Positions 10,090-20,289 of a DNA stretch of 64,000 nt are shown here, piece after piece. The stretch lies in NCBI GenBank assembly GCA_012845835.1, contig JABAKD010000015.1:8929967-8993966 (forward strand), written 5' to 3'. The notes beneath the pieces are model-generated. The model did not search any database and was not told the origin of the DNA. It saw nothing but the letters and a program-made list of their open reading frames with translations. Origin of the DNA: Undaria pinnatifida. Taxonomy: Eukaryota > Sar > Phaeophyceae > Laminariales > Alariaceae. Numbering within the stretch: the stretch's first letter is position 1; every line of letters starts with the position of its first letter. The position numbers and the translations under genes were made by a program.

Positions 10090-10466
10090 CCGCGTTGCCC
10101 TCCTTCGATGTTGCAGCATCAAAAAATGACAAAACTGAAAAAGAAACCCCGACAGGAAGCGCATTGCTGAAACCCAAACAATCATATTCTGTACCCCCTG
10201 CCCTTTCTACGTCGCGACAGACTGTCTCATGTTTGCCTGGCGCACCCGCTTAGCTGAATGCGCTGCGATCATCGCCATCTTCTCTTTCGTTAGGTAGAAC
10301 GCCGCGTCTCCATTGCCACTCTCCACTGCTGCCGCTTTCAGTACGCCGAAGTGAGACGACAGCTCATCATAAGCCGGTGGAGCACGGCGCTTGCGCCCCG
10401 TGTCCTCATGGCCACCGCCCTCCTCCTTTTCTTCCTTCTCGTCGCTACATCCTCCCGTGAAGACGT
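10090..10466 (-). repeat. Duplicate block, copy right of the Copia element
   Basis: This is the partner of 4925-5310 in direct orientation and covers the 3' half of the Cys-rich ORF plus about 115 bp downstream. On the minus strand the downstream part has a long polypyrimidine run before TGCAACATCGAAGGAGGGCA. The same context occurs in transposon B at 56520-56575, so this is ancestral transposon sequence rather than part of the Copia element. Confidence 0.8.
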
Positions 10467-10649
10467 GGCCATCAGGGCATTCGGCGTTCTGTCTAGCTTG
10501 AAGGCAACTTCCTTCCGCACAAGAAATGGTGCGCCTCTGCGTACTCTTTGGGTCTGCAGCAACACGTGTACCTTTTTTTGTGTGGCGTCTGTCCACTGTC
10601 TTCGTGTGTGTAGTGAATCAGCACTATTGCAGGCCACCGTGGTGCCCAA
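10207..10649 (-). pseudogene. Cys-rich ORF of transposon A
   Basis: A minus-strand frame of 129 codons (10596-10207) contains TISCAEGSCLQARQ, then a weak HVFTGGC, an acidic KEEKEEGGG run, and FGVLKAAAVESGNGDAAFYL near its end. The block TxxCAxGxxC followed by a His/Cys-Gly segment recurs in transposons B (56301) and C (20817-21014), where more Cys/His residues survive and suggest a small zinc-binding fold. Here the initiating Met of that block is Ile and several Cys are lost. The frame abuts the right inverted repeat. Function is unknown. Confidence 0.55.
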
Positions 10650-10790
10650 CCGGCACTATATAGCGGGGCAGCCCTCAATAGTGCCGGCCCGGCGCTATTG
10701 AGGGTTGTCTTTATCCAAAGATTTTCCGGTACTATACCGGGCACCGCCACTACTTAACCGGTCGGTTGGCACTATAGAGGGTCCATACTG
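10625..10790 (-). repeat. Right terminal and subterminal repeats of transposon A
   Basis: It contains 'cctcaatagtgccggcccgg' followed by 'cgctattgaggg', and 'ggcactatagagggtcc' near the end. It is the inverted partner of 4352-4530. Confidence 0.65.
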
Positions 10791-10792
10791 TA

Positions 10793-11155
10793 TTGAGTTA
10801 ATATCTTGGTTTTGCATTTTAATTTCGGCACGGCTGTACGTGTGGTATGTCGTGCGATCGTTCCAGGTCAGCATTTCTGATGAGGACTGCTGTGTCTGGT
10901 TTGCGCTCCGCTGTGTCTTTCCACGCCTAGCTCTTACGGCTCGCGCATTTCACAGCTCATAGCCGGCATCTCGCATCTCGGAGACCCCGGCTCACGGCTC
11001 ACAGGTCAGTTAACAGGTTACAGCCTACAGAGTACATAGGTTACAACCTACATATAGCTCACAGGCTAACAGCGGCTTTCCGAGTCATTTCTACCCATCA
11101 TCGAATACGGTTAACAAGTATGATACCAATCGGTACCGGCCCGCGGATGCATGAT
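10793..11155. other. No gene; short CTCACAGGT/TACAGGT repeats
   Basis: Degenerate short direct repeats of the types 'ggctcacag' and 'ggttacagcctacag' lie at about 10950-11080. Nothing else is recognised. Confidence 0.45.
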
Positions 11156-11159
11156 AAGA

Positions 11160-11255
11160 AACTGAGTCCCTGGGGTATTCCTCAGATCCAGAGTGACTGG
11201 AGACCGTCCTGTGACCACAGAATTATGCGAGTTAATGTGTGAACACCAAAACGCC
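11160..11255 (+). repeat. S2 (CAA)n SINE-like repeat, 3' fragment
   Basis: It matches the 3' half of S2: 'cctggggtattcctcag', 'gagtgactggag', 'tcctgtgaccacag', 'attatgcgagttaatgtg'. The CAA tail is lost. Confidence 0.75.
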
Positions 11256-11495
11256 ATGCAGAGTATTGGTTGGTGGCTGTAGTTCTTACTTCAGGATGTG
11301 TCCTGCACGACTCCGATACAAGACAGCTAAATATGTTATTGATCCTCCGCATTTTCAAGGCCAGAGACCAAGAACGATAAATATTTATAGTGGCTCTTTT
11401 ACTTGTTATATTTTACATTTTATTAAAAAAATTAAAATACACTCCAGCTGTGAGATCGAATATTTTGTCGAAACTCATATTTTTACATTTTTTGT

Positions 11496-11745
11496 TTCAC
11501 TTCCACGAAATATGTTGATATCAAACGACGAAGCCGAAATAGTGGTGGTGGGGGAAAGGGATTCACTTCTCCCGTCCCCTACCCGGATGCGTACGCCTCG
11601 CTTACCTCTATGTAGAATAGCTGAAGGGACGAGGGGAAGGACGGCTGCTCCCTCCCTTTCTCCTCTTCCTTACGCCTCTCCCACCCACAAAAACGAAACG
11701 CGGATGACCAGCCTACCGGTCGCGCTCCGCTGATGAGACGCCTCC
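11496..11745 (-). repeat. Direct repeat B2 of a minus-strand retroelement (candidate)
   Basis: It is about 250 bp and similar to 12717-12965 in the same orientation. Shared marks are 'cacttccacgaaa.atg', 'gacgaagccgaaa', 'cacttctcccgtccc', 'cccggatgcgtacgcctc', 'aaacgaaacgcgg' and 'gagacgcctcccc'. With 12395-12716 between them, the set has the B1-A2-x-B2 order described for 44585-45428. Confidence 0.65.
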
Positions 11746-11819
11746 CCTTCACAGATTTTTCGTGTGCAAACCGAAGGCTCGTTTATTCCGGACTCCGAAA
11801 TTGCTAAATCAGCTACAAG

Positions 11820-12300
11820 TAGTTCCGTTTCGAGCGGCCCGTGCGATCGGGGACACCACTACACTTGTGTGTGCGTTCGCGTGTGTTTTCCGTTTCTAAC
11901 GACCCGCTTATATCGAGAACCCCCTCAGTTGCTGGACGATTACTGATACTGTGATTCCGTTTTTAATTGCCCGTGCCCCAGGAAAATCACCGCCAATCGA
12001 CCACTACCTTACGCGTGCTTTCGGGTGCTTTTTATGTTTCTAACGATCCGATCCGCCTGTCGGGGACCCACCTCGACTGCCAGACGATCATGGATGTGTC
12101 GATCTCCGTTTGTTTCCGTTTCTAACGGCCTGCTCATATCGGGATTATGCCACCACTGACCGACCACGATGTGCCTGTGCTTTCGGATAGTCCTGTTTCT
12201 AATAGCATGTTCATATTGGGAATGCACCACGATTGCTAAACGATTATTGCACGTGTGATTCGTTCCGTTTCTAACGGCCCGTGCGATCAGTATTATGCCA
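11820..12300 (+). repeat. ~75-bp tandem repeat with CCGTTTCTAACGGCCC head
   Basis: Seven degenerate units start near 11823, 11890, 11957, 12034, 12116, 12192 and 12265. Each opens with a CCGTTTCTAACGG-like short palindrome, then 'cccgtgcgatcgggg' and 'accac....gaccac'. The repeat fills the x interval between A2 and B2 of the candidate retroelement end. Confidence 0.65.
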
Positions 12301-12394
12301 TCAATAATTGACCACTGCGTCCTCTTCCCCTTCGCTTGCCCATCCGCCGTGAAAATTTGCGGGATGGTGGGTTGGGAAAAAACTTTTTAACAAC

Positions 12395-12716
12395 CCCTGA
12401 CGTCCCTTGCCCAGTGACACCGTCCTCTTCAGCTCGTGCAGGCCCTCGCCCGTTAGCTACATCTTATTTGTTACTCTGCCGCACCGACCATCCCACGCTT
12501 CGCACAGCTTTTCAGGTGCTTGCTGACAGCTGACACTTCGTTATCCTCTCGGGTTCATATTCACGTGGAACTTCCATTTCTTCAACAGTTACCCCGCGCC
12601 CAACATCCCGCCATCTTACATGGAAAAAACCCGCGAAATTCCGTCCGTCTACTGTTACATATTTTTATCGGTTATCCCCAAACACCAGGTTGCCCCAACA
12701 ACAACCTTCCTTATTG
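12395..12716 (-). repeat. Repeat A2 of a minus-strand retroelement (candidate)
   Basis: It is clearly similar to 24915-25260: 'cccctgacgtcccttgccc', 'cctcttcagctcgtgcaggc', 'gacacttcgttatcctctcg', 'ggttgccccaac'. Its upstream edge on the minus strand directly follows B1, as expected for a split direct repeat. Confidence 0.65.
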
Positions 12717-12965
12717 GGTTTTCACTTCCACGAAAGATGCATAAATAAATTGACGAAGCCGAAACATTGTGTGCGGGGCGAAGGGTTGCACTTCTCCCGT
12801 CCCCCGCCCGGATGCGTACGCCTCCCTTACCTCTATATATAATAGCAGGAAGGACCCTTTATTTCCCCTCTTGCTCACGTCTCCACCACCCACACAAACG
12901 AAACGCGGTCGACCTACCTACCGGTCCAGCTCCACTAGTGAGACGCCTCCCCACACGAGACCGCG
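12717..12965 (-). repeat. Direct repeat B1 of a minus-strand retroelement (candidate)
   Basis: This is the partner of 11496-11745. On the minus strand it ends in 'gaagtgaaaaccc', at which point A2 begins. It carries no reading frame of note. Confidence 0.65.
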
Positions 12966-13134
12966 ATGTCCCCACTTCTTCATCTGAATATTTGTTCTGA
13001 CCGCTTGAATTTCTAAAACAGTTCCCCAAGCGGTCCTCCCATTAACGGGAGGAGAGGTACTCATCCCCTTTTCCGCGCTATTTTGTCTCCATTGTCCCGG
13101 CTGCCCCTGCCAAGAACTTTATATATGTATCTAG

Positions 13135-13330
13135 TTGCCCCAGGCCCCCTCAGTATATATATATATATATATATCAACTCCTCTCCCCCCCCCCCCCTCT
13201 CTTTTTCCCCTCCCTGCCAAAACAACTACGTATAAACTCCTCTCCCCTCTCCCCTCCGCCCCCCACTCCTCTCCCCTCTCCCCTCCGCCCCCCACTCCTC
13301 TCCCCTCTCCCCTCCCCCCCCGCGCGGCAC
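13135..13330 (+). repeat. (AT)n microsatellite and C-rich minisatellite
   Basis: 'tatatatatatatatat' (13154-13172) is followed by C tracts and about three tandem copies of a ~30-bp unit with 'tcccctctcccctccgcccc' between 13235 and 13318. Confidence 0.8.
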
Positions 13331-13669
13331 CTCCCTACCGAGGTCACCGCTGCTTCATTATCCGCACGCACCAGAATACTCTTTCCCTCTTCTAGGCGAA
13401 CTCCCTCTCTTCACGTCTATCACAACGAACGCCGTCATCACCATAGTCATTACCTCATGCACGTTGATCTGCGACGGCCTGCCGCCCTTTTACCATTCGT
13501 TTCTGCACCTCTTCTCGCCGGTCGAATCTCGAAGGCACACCAGTCTCCATGCACAGCCCCCCTGTTGATGTCAAGGATGCTTCCTAAAACCGTGTCTTAT
13601 TCGGCCGCTGCTTAACGAAGACAAATGACGGTGATTTTGTCCTCTCCCGGCCGTACCCTCCGCCCTTTC

Positions 13670-13905
13670 TCAAAATCCACCCCACGTCCGCCATGAATTC
13701 ACGCGACCGTCGTAAAACCCGCCTCGCTTATGTCCGCTTCCTGCACCTGCCCCAGGCCCCCGCACCCTCCCGGCCCGCTCTGTCCAACTAAGATGCAGAT
13801 TTTGAAGCTGTAAAAGCCTACGGACGAAGTACCGTCTGGGCCGGACCGCAAAGGACAGTGTTGCACCTTCCCTTCCAACAGTAACACGTCCCGCACCGAT
13901 ACCAA
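13670..13905 (-). pseudogene. DIRS/PAT-like retroelement RT-RNase H junction fragment
   Basis: The minus strand encodes MVSVRDVLLLEGKVQHC and then, after a one-base shift, AVRPRRYFVRRLLQLQNLHL. The second block matches the connector between RT and RNase H in the tyrosine-recombinase retroelement at 42712-43560 (MRRLLQRSKLHLNGQE). Assignment rests on that internal match and on general knowledge of DIRS/PAT polyproteins. It is about 80 codons long, frameshifted and dead. Confidence 0.6.
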
Positions 13906-13932
13906 CTGCCGCTCCGCCGGTTACCCTGCAAA

Positions 13933-13933
<1 letters not shown>

Positions 13934-13963
<30 letters not shown>
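13934..13963. repeat. Poly-C tract, ~30 bp
   Basis: An uninterrupted run of C. The exact length may be affected by sequencing error. Confidence 0.85.
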
Positions 13964-14296
13964 ATTAGCCCCCCCGCGCACACAAAAGCACCAGAAAACA
14001 AAGTGTAACTCATTGTCGCTGTCCTCCATTAGCAAGAAAGTAGGCAAAAGGTGCCGAAGTCCGTCTTATGAGCGGCCCGTATGAGGTTGCAGGTCACCCT
14101 TCATGCGACTCGGCGAATCCCCTGCCCCCTCCCCACACCGTTACCGACTGCCGCTTCACTGGCCACTTCGAAAATCGCCCCCCAGTCGCCCCTCGCCCCT
14201 CCCGCCCCGAACCTCTCACGCTCCCCCCCCCCCTGTCTCCCCCCTCTTCTCCCTCCCCCCCGCTAAAAAACTATATGTATGTATATTATAAAATAT
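13964..14296. other. C-rich spacer without gene
   Basis: C-rich sequence with pyrimidine runs. A weak second copy of 'gttgcaggtcaccc' / 'taccgactgccgcttc' hints at a local duplication with 13890-13935. No gene is recognised. Confidence 0.4.
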
Positions 14297-15090
14297 GAAA
14301 ATACACTCCAGCTGTGAGATCGAAGATTTCGTCGAAACTCATCTTTGCAAGCTGTGTGTGATACTCCGATCGCGCGCATTACGAGTTGTGTGTCCTCATT
14401 AAGGATATAGGTCGGCGACTCCCCTTACAACTACAGTGTAGCTATCGGGGTCAACAGGGTGCTTTTAGTCAGTCTGTGCGCGGAAACTATAAAACCCGTT
14501 TCTGAAGGGGACAAAATCTGACAGATGTAGAGGGAAATGTATCCTTTTATCAAGTGAATCTTGTAAGTCGAATAACCGGTGAGGGGGGGGGGTGGAGTTT
14601 TGAAGGACGTGGGGGCCTGGTTTTGATCAAAAGCTAGCGGGTTTGGAGGGGGGGGGGGGGGGGAAAGGGGGGGCAATTTGTGCATGTAAGCTATAAATCC
14701 TTTCAAGGGGATAAATCTGACGGTTTTGGCTCCAGTTTATTATTAAGAAGGGGGTTGGGGCGGGGGGGGGGGGGGGGGGGGTATATATATATATCAGTTT
14801 GACCCAGCCCTCCCCCCCAAACCATATATTATACCCAGTATAAACTGAATTACACTCCAACTACGAAATCGAGATCGATCACTTTGTCAAAACTCATCTT
14901 TGCAAGCTGTGCGTGATACTCCGATCGCGCGTACTTCGGGTTATGTGTCCTCATTTAGGATATTGGTCGGCGACTCCCTTTGCAACTACGGTGTAGCTAT
15001 CAGGGTCAACAGGGTCATGTTGGGCAGTCTGTGCGCGGAAAAATTAATGCCCGTTTTTGAGGGGGACAAAATCTGACAGCTGTGGAAGGA
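14297..15090 (+). repeat. Two R1 copies with G-tract modules
   Basis: R1 copies begin at 14297 ('aatacactccagctgtgaga') and 14853. Each is followed by the 'gcgcggaaa.tataaa' module and 'gggacaaaatctgacag'. Between them lie G tracts at 14580-14780 and a 'ataaatctgacggttttgg' accessory module. Confidence 0.85.
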
Positions 15091-15837
15091 AATGCAATAC
15101 CTCCTCTCCTTCCTGCCTCCCCTCTCCTATCCCCCCGCCTCCCCTGCCGAAAGCAACATGCATATATCAGTTTGACCAAGCACCACCTAAAACAATATAT
15201 CATACCAGATATATATGAACTCATCTCCTTCCTCCCCCATCCCCCGTTCCCCCCCGCCACCCCCTCCTGGTAACCCCCCCCGCCCCCTCCCCTGTCAAAA
15301 TATCGATATATGTATACGTTCAACCAATCCCCACGAATAAAACAATACAACATATTATAAAAAAAAAATACACTCCAGCTGTGAGATCGAAGATTTTGCC
15401 GCAACTCAGCTTTGCAAGCTGTGTGTGATACTCCGACGGCAACATATATATGAAACCCCTCTTCCCCTCATCCCCCCTCTCCTCCTCCACCTCGCCCCGC
15501 CAAACGAATATATATAAGCTCTTCTTCCACCCTCCCCGCTCCCGGTTCCCCCAGTCGTCGCCCTCGCCCCCTCCCCCCTCTTCTCGCCCCCCTCCCCTGC
15601 CAAAAACGAAATGGATATCTCTGTTTGACCAAGCCTTCATATTAAACATATACATAAATATATGAATGAAAAATATATCAACCTTTCTACACACATCCTA
15701 TCCTACCCCCGCCCCCTAGATGGTATATGAAAAACTAATCTACCCCACCTCCCTCCGCTTCCCCCCGTCTGTCCGCTCTTCGTCCCCGTCCTCGTCCCCC
15801 GCCAAACTATTATCGTAATAGATATATATATATATAT
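15091..15837. repeat. Pyrimidine-rich tract block with one R1 head
   Basis: C-rich runs ('cctcccctctcctatccccc' type) are repeated several times. They alternate with short 'atatatat' and 'agtttgaccaag' segments that recur at 15170 and 15630. A truncated R1 head lies at 15366-15440. Confidence 0.6.
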
Positions 15838-16260
15838 ATCTGTCAGATTTTGTCCCCCTCAGAAACGGGTTTTATAGTAGTTTCCGCGCACAGACTGCCT
15901 AACATCACCCTGTTGACCCTGATAGCTACACTGTAGTTGCAAGGGGAGTCGCCGACCTATATCCTTAATGAGGACACACAACCCGTAATACGCGCGTTCG
16001 GAGTATCACACACACAGCTTGCAAAGATGTGTTTCGACAAAATATTCATGTTTGCAAGCTGTGTGATACTCCGATATCGCGCGTATTACGGGTTGTGTGT
16101 CCTCATAAAGGATATAGGTCGGCGACTCCCTTTGCAACTACAGCAGTGTTGCTATCAGGGTCAACAGGGTGATGTTGTTCAGTTTGTGCGCGGAAACTTT
16201 AAATCCCGTTTCTGAGGAGGACAAAATCCGACAGCTGCAAAAGAAAATGCATCAGTTTAT
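15838..16260. repeat. Head-to-head R1 pair forming a ~195-bp inverted repeat
   Basis: A reverse R1 copy (15838-16042) meets a forward copy (about 16050-16240) with almost no spacer. The whole is a near-palindrome with arms of about 195 bp. It could extrude as a cruciform or give a long hairpin RNA if transcribed. Confidence 0.8.
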
Positions 16261-16367
16261 TATAAAGTCTATATATCAGCATCTTCAATATGTACGCCCA
16301 GTACTTTATCCTCCCCGCCTTCCCTGTCCCCTGCCAAAAACTGTATACGTATATTATAAAAATAAAA

Positions 16368-16720
16368 ATGCACTCCAGCTGTGAGATCGAACATTTTGTC
16401 GAAACTCATACCGAGTATTTTCGAGCTGTGTGTGATACTCCGATATATATCAACTCGTCTACCCCCCCCGCCCGCCCGCCAAATTATAATATAAAGTTCA
16501 CTTACATTTGCGCCCGGTACTTACTTACCCCCCCCCCCCCCCCCCTCTCCTCGCCCCCGCCCCCCTCATCCCCCCCTTCATCTCCTCCCTGTCGTTCTCT
16601 CCTCCCCCGTCCAAAAAAACCTTTACCATGTATATTGTAAAATAAAAAAAAATAAACACTCCAGCTGTGAGATCGAAGATTTTGTCGAAATTCAATTTTG
16701 TCAGTTGTGTGATACTCAGG
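16368..16720 (+). repeat. Two truncated R1 heads with C tract
   Basis: Heads at 16368-16445 and 16655-16720 ('cactccagctgtgagatcga') each break off before the middle of R1. A C-rich run at 16525-16610 separates them. Confidence 0.75.
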
Positions 16721-16879
16721 TCACGCAAATTTTTGGGTATATCTCGTTTGACTAATCTATTGACGACGTACGTCACAGCATATAACTAACCCAAACAACC
16801 CAAACAAGGGGTATGCCGACTATACGTTTCTCCGATGTACGTAGGGAGATCACTTCCTTCTACATAGAGCCCTGACTTC

Positions 16880-17240
16880 TTCGCCATGTTGCGTTCTCTC
16901 CCCAGTGCCATTGATGATGCACTTATTACCCTCCATGAGCTTAATGCCGTCTTTAGCCAGAGGGTCCGCTATTAATAGTATGATATTTTTCTTTTTCTTT
17001 TCCTTTCGTCGTTTTTCTCTCTTCCTTCCCTTTCTTCCTCGTCGTGTCTTGTCTTTCCTTGTGCTTCGTGTCTTTTTGTTTTCATTACTTGCCTTTTTCC
17101 GTTATGTATTTTTTCGCTTTCTTCTCTTTTCTCTCCTTTTTTATCTTCATTTTTTTTCTTTGTTTCTTTTCTCCAATTAATTTGCGTCTGTCCTGCGTAT
17201 GCGTAGTAATTGATACTACGGGTAATATGTACGTGATAGT
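16880..17240 (-). repeat. Left arm of a dispersed inverted repeat
   Basis: The arm matches the reverse complement of 21596-21945. Shared marks are 'gttgcgtt.tctcc', 'gtgccattgatgatg', a polypyrimidine run of about 150 bp, 'ctgtc.tgcgtatgcgtagt' and 'ttgatactacg'. Both arms keep an AIDD..TL.E.NA.FSQ peptide frame over about 25 codons, which suggests a decayed coding origin. Confidence 0.7.
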
Positions 17241-17254
17241 CTTTCTTGGGTGGG

Positions 17255-17770
17255 GAGCAGTGTAGTCAGTTTCTCCAGGCGTGAGTAATGAGCACTTCAG
17301 ACAGCAGGCGCGTTCATGTCTACTCACGATTACCGTGCGGTTCGTACGGCGCAGGCAGCCCAACCGCTGAAGCTTGTAGCCGCGAGTTGGTTAGTTGTGG
17401 CAACGGGGGAACTCTATGCCGTAGTTGAGTGGATACCCGTGGCCATGTGAGTTCAGTTTGCACATTGGGCCTTTTCATTTGTGCGCCTTTTTCCGCATCG
17501 TGCGTTTTCAGGCGGGAAAGCATAGTATTTCCCGGACAAATTTTGATTTCACTTTGTTTTTCGGATCTTCCTAGGGCTCCAACACCTTTGTGTGACCACG
17601 GACTCTAATTTTTTGACAAGAAGAGTTAATGTGAGGAAACAACATCAACAGCAATGAGGCGTACGCACCGGTATGGACCTGGCACATCATAGACTGACTC
17701 CCGAATTCATATTTATATGATTCTGGTTGAGGCATGAACTGCGTCAGCTGCTATATATGCATATGTACCA
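17255..17770 (+). repeat. Fragments of S2 SINE-like repeats
   Basis: A head fragment lies at 17265-17295 ('tttctccaggcgtgagtaat'). Near 17590-17640 is a tail fragment ('gtgaccacggac' ... 'gttaatgtgaggaaac'). It runs directly into the head of another copy at 17655-17755 ('acgcaccggtatggacctgg', 'ggcatgaactgcgtcag'). The 17330-17580 interval has no recognised feature. Confidence 0.6.
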
Positions 17771-17779
17771 TTTTGATTT

Positions 17780-18558
17780 TTTTGCCTAGTCCGTCCCTTT
17801 TTCTCCGCCGGCGCAGAGTTTTTTGGTGTGCTTTCTTCTGCAATGCGATCAGACTACCCGTCGGTATATTATCAGCCGTGTGCCGGGCTCATGGGACGTC
17901 CGTGGCGCGAGCTATGGCCGCGGAAAGCCGCCGAGACTGGCTCTATTTTGCGGGGTATGAGACACTTCTGTCCCCGGGCAACCACACACTAGACGTATTT
18001 AAGCCTCGAGGTTAGGTCTTGAGTACTTCCAACTGGAAGAGCTAAGCCATTCGATATTTCGACCTTAAACGCATAAAAAAAACACCATATGTCTAAAACT
18101 CGAAATAGTGGTCTCTTTCAGTACGCATAAAAAGAAAAGCCGAGGAAAGATCAAACTACTTGAAAATAGACTATGATATTTCTGCACTACTCCAGACGCA
18201 GATGGCAAGACGAGGATTTATGTCATGAGTCAGCACATGAGTGGGTGGAAACTTCGAGAAAGACCCTCCCCTGCCCATGCTGTGCGAGCTTGAACAAACG
18301 GCCAAAACAAATAACTGGTGCCTGGCAAAAACATTGAGTGCTTCGTACTCCATACTCGCTTCATATGTAGGATACCTCGCAGGCGTCTGCCGCCTTCGGT
18401 GTGCCTCAGTGTGGCAGTCAGTACAGCAGCACAGCAGGACTGGCCCTCAACCCGGTTCAATTTCCACCCTCGAAATGTAGGCATCCGTCTGATGTTTCCT
18501 CGAGCTTTTGTCGTCTGAAATGCTGTTGTTTGCTGGAAAATACTCGGAAAATTGCTTC
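17780..18558. other. No recognisable feature
   Basis: Open frames of up to about 90 codons exist on both strands without motifs. No repeat shared with the window was seen. Confidence 0.45.
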
Positions 18559-18598
18559 AAATATGCACTTGGGCCAAAATGTGCCCAAGTGCATATTT
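18559..18598. repeat. Perfect 16-bp-arm hairpin
   Basis: AAATATGCACTTGGGC (18559-18574) and its exact reverse complement (18583-18598) are separated by an 8-base loop. It is isolated and has no T run of terminator type. Confidence 0.85.
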
Positions 18599-18985
18599 TG
18601 GGAAAATCCACATCTCACCGTGGTCTGCCGTGGTCGTTAGGTCGATAAAATAGACCTATTTTGGTAGACATTTAAAACACGATAGGGCTTAATTTGGTTT
18701 AGAGCCTAAAATATAAGCATATCGTCAGGCTTAAATACGTCTACTACACACACGGTGGAACTTTAGTCCTCGCACGTACATCGGGGTGGCATCAAAATGT
18801 ATTTGCGAGAGAATTTTCCCGCACTGCTAGACGCGGGCGCGGTGTATATGTACCCGCTGCAACGACGTGAACTATGTCATTACTTTGAGTTCTCCCTCAC
18901 AAATGACACGGTGGTTACCATACAGCAGTAGCGAAACCTGTATAAAGAGATATAAAGTAGCAACACAACCCAAGCAAAAGTAACG

Positions 18986-19640
18986 ATGTGCACACAACAG
19001 ACCATATCGGCAACAAACATCGGTATAAGCACGCGGGGAAAAATACTGGACACAGAAAACAAACAACAAATTGACACCAATGATTCCTCTAACAGCAGCG
19101 ACAGCAGTACAAACCCATCAGACAGCGAAAATGATCAAGACAACAACAGCGGCAACAATAACAATTCTGGTCAATGGTCCATTATTCCCGAGATTGGTGA
19201 TGGTGCATGTTTATTAAGATGTATCTCGCGTCGTGTGCACAACAACCCAGCTTTACATCACATCGTCCGTGCACATATTATTGCCCACATCACAACCAAT
19301 TTGTACACCGTTATCCCAGGATCAGGTTTCAACACTTTCCACGACAGCATCTTAGCTGGAGCAAATCAAGAACTTGTGGAAGTCGCTGGATCTCAACCTA
19401 CTACATATTCGAGTGTTGAAGAGTATCTCCACTTACTTCATGTCACAGCCTTACGCATATGCTACAAACGTAGAATTAGTTGCTGCCACGCAGTTATACG
19501 GAGTGGACTTTCGAATAACTTATCACACCGAGCCTCAGCAATATCCCAACCCTCCTCCTCCAAATGTCTGTGATATCTTATTATATTATCCACATTCTTT
19601 CCACTACGCATCCCTCCGATATACACCTTCTGCATAAATA
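18986..19640 (+). pseudogene. OTU-like cysteine protease, one frameshift
   Basis: OTU proteases cleave ubiquitin chains. A 195-codon frame begins with an Asn/Ser/Asp-rich tail (about residues 30-65), then WSIIPEIGDGACLLRCISRR. This is the family's catalytic block, with Asp, Gly and the nucleophilic Cys in GDGAC. FHDSILAG and YSSVEEYLHLL follow. At about 19440 the homology moves one frame over and continues AYATNVELVAATQLYGVDF, NVCDILLYY and HYASLRY, which holds the catalytic His. One frameshift therefore breaks an otherwise complete domain. A TATA-like 'tgtataaagagatataaa' lies about 40 bp upstream. Similar domains occur in transposon-encoded proteins; no host role is claimed. Confidence 0.75.
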
Positions 19641-19711
19641 CTTCATCATCATCAGTTGTAGTCATTCGACTTGCGTCGCCCCCGGGAGGCACGTGTCCAC
19701 CTCCCGAAGGG

Positions 19712-20045
<334 letters not shown>

Positions 20046-20289
20046 ACAGCCATTCGATGAACTCCACGAGCACGATAATAATCTGAAACGTGATAATTCT
20101 GAATCTGATGCGTGACAAGATGAAGCCCCCCCGTACTTGTTCTCACGTTTGCTGCATACCGGGTGCTGGGTAACAAACCAAAATGATACGCGTATAGAAT
20201 CTATGAAATGAGCTGTACAGTAGCGGCTACGGTTCAAGAGAGGTCCGTGGCAGCCCAGTTTTCCCCTCTTGAATCCGGCTGTCTGTTTT

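Larger units (their letters stand above)
4352..10790. mobile_element. TA-flanked DNA transposon A (CAG...CTG termini), 6.4 kb, with nested elements
   Basis: The left end starts CAGTAGTACTGGGCCCTCTA and the right end, read inward on the other strand, starts CAGTATGGACCCTCTATAGT. Both are directly flanked by TA (4350-4351 and 10791-10792). Subterminal regions carry repeated GGCACTATT/AATAGTGCC motifs. CAG-starting inverted repeats with a TA duplication are typical of the IS630/Tc1/mariner/pogo superfamily, but no transposase was found, so the class is inferred. Inside are a (CAA)n SINE-like repeat, a decayed Copia element and a Cys-rich ORF. The same terminal family bounds a 1-kb copy at 56022-57039. 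Confidence 0.7.

Noticed and set aside
17734-18015. 93-codon frame with a hydrophobic stretch
   Set aside because: It begins inside an S2 repeat fragment and has no recognisable domain.
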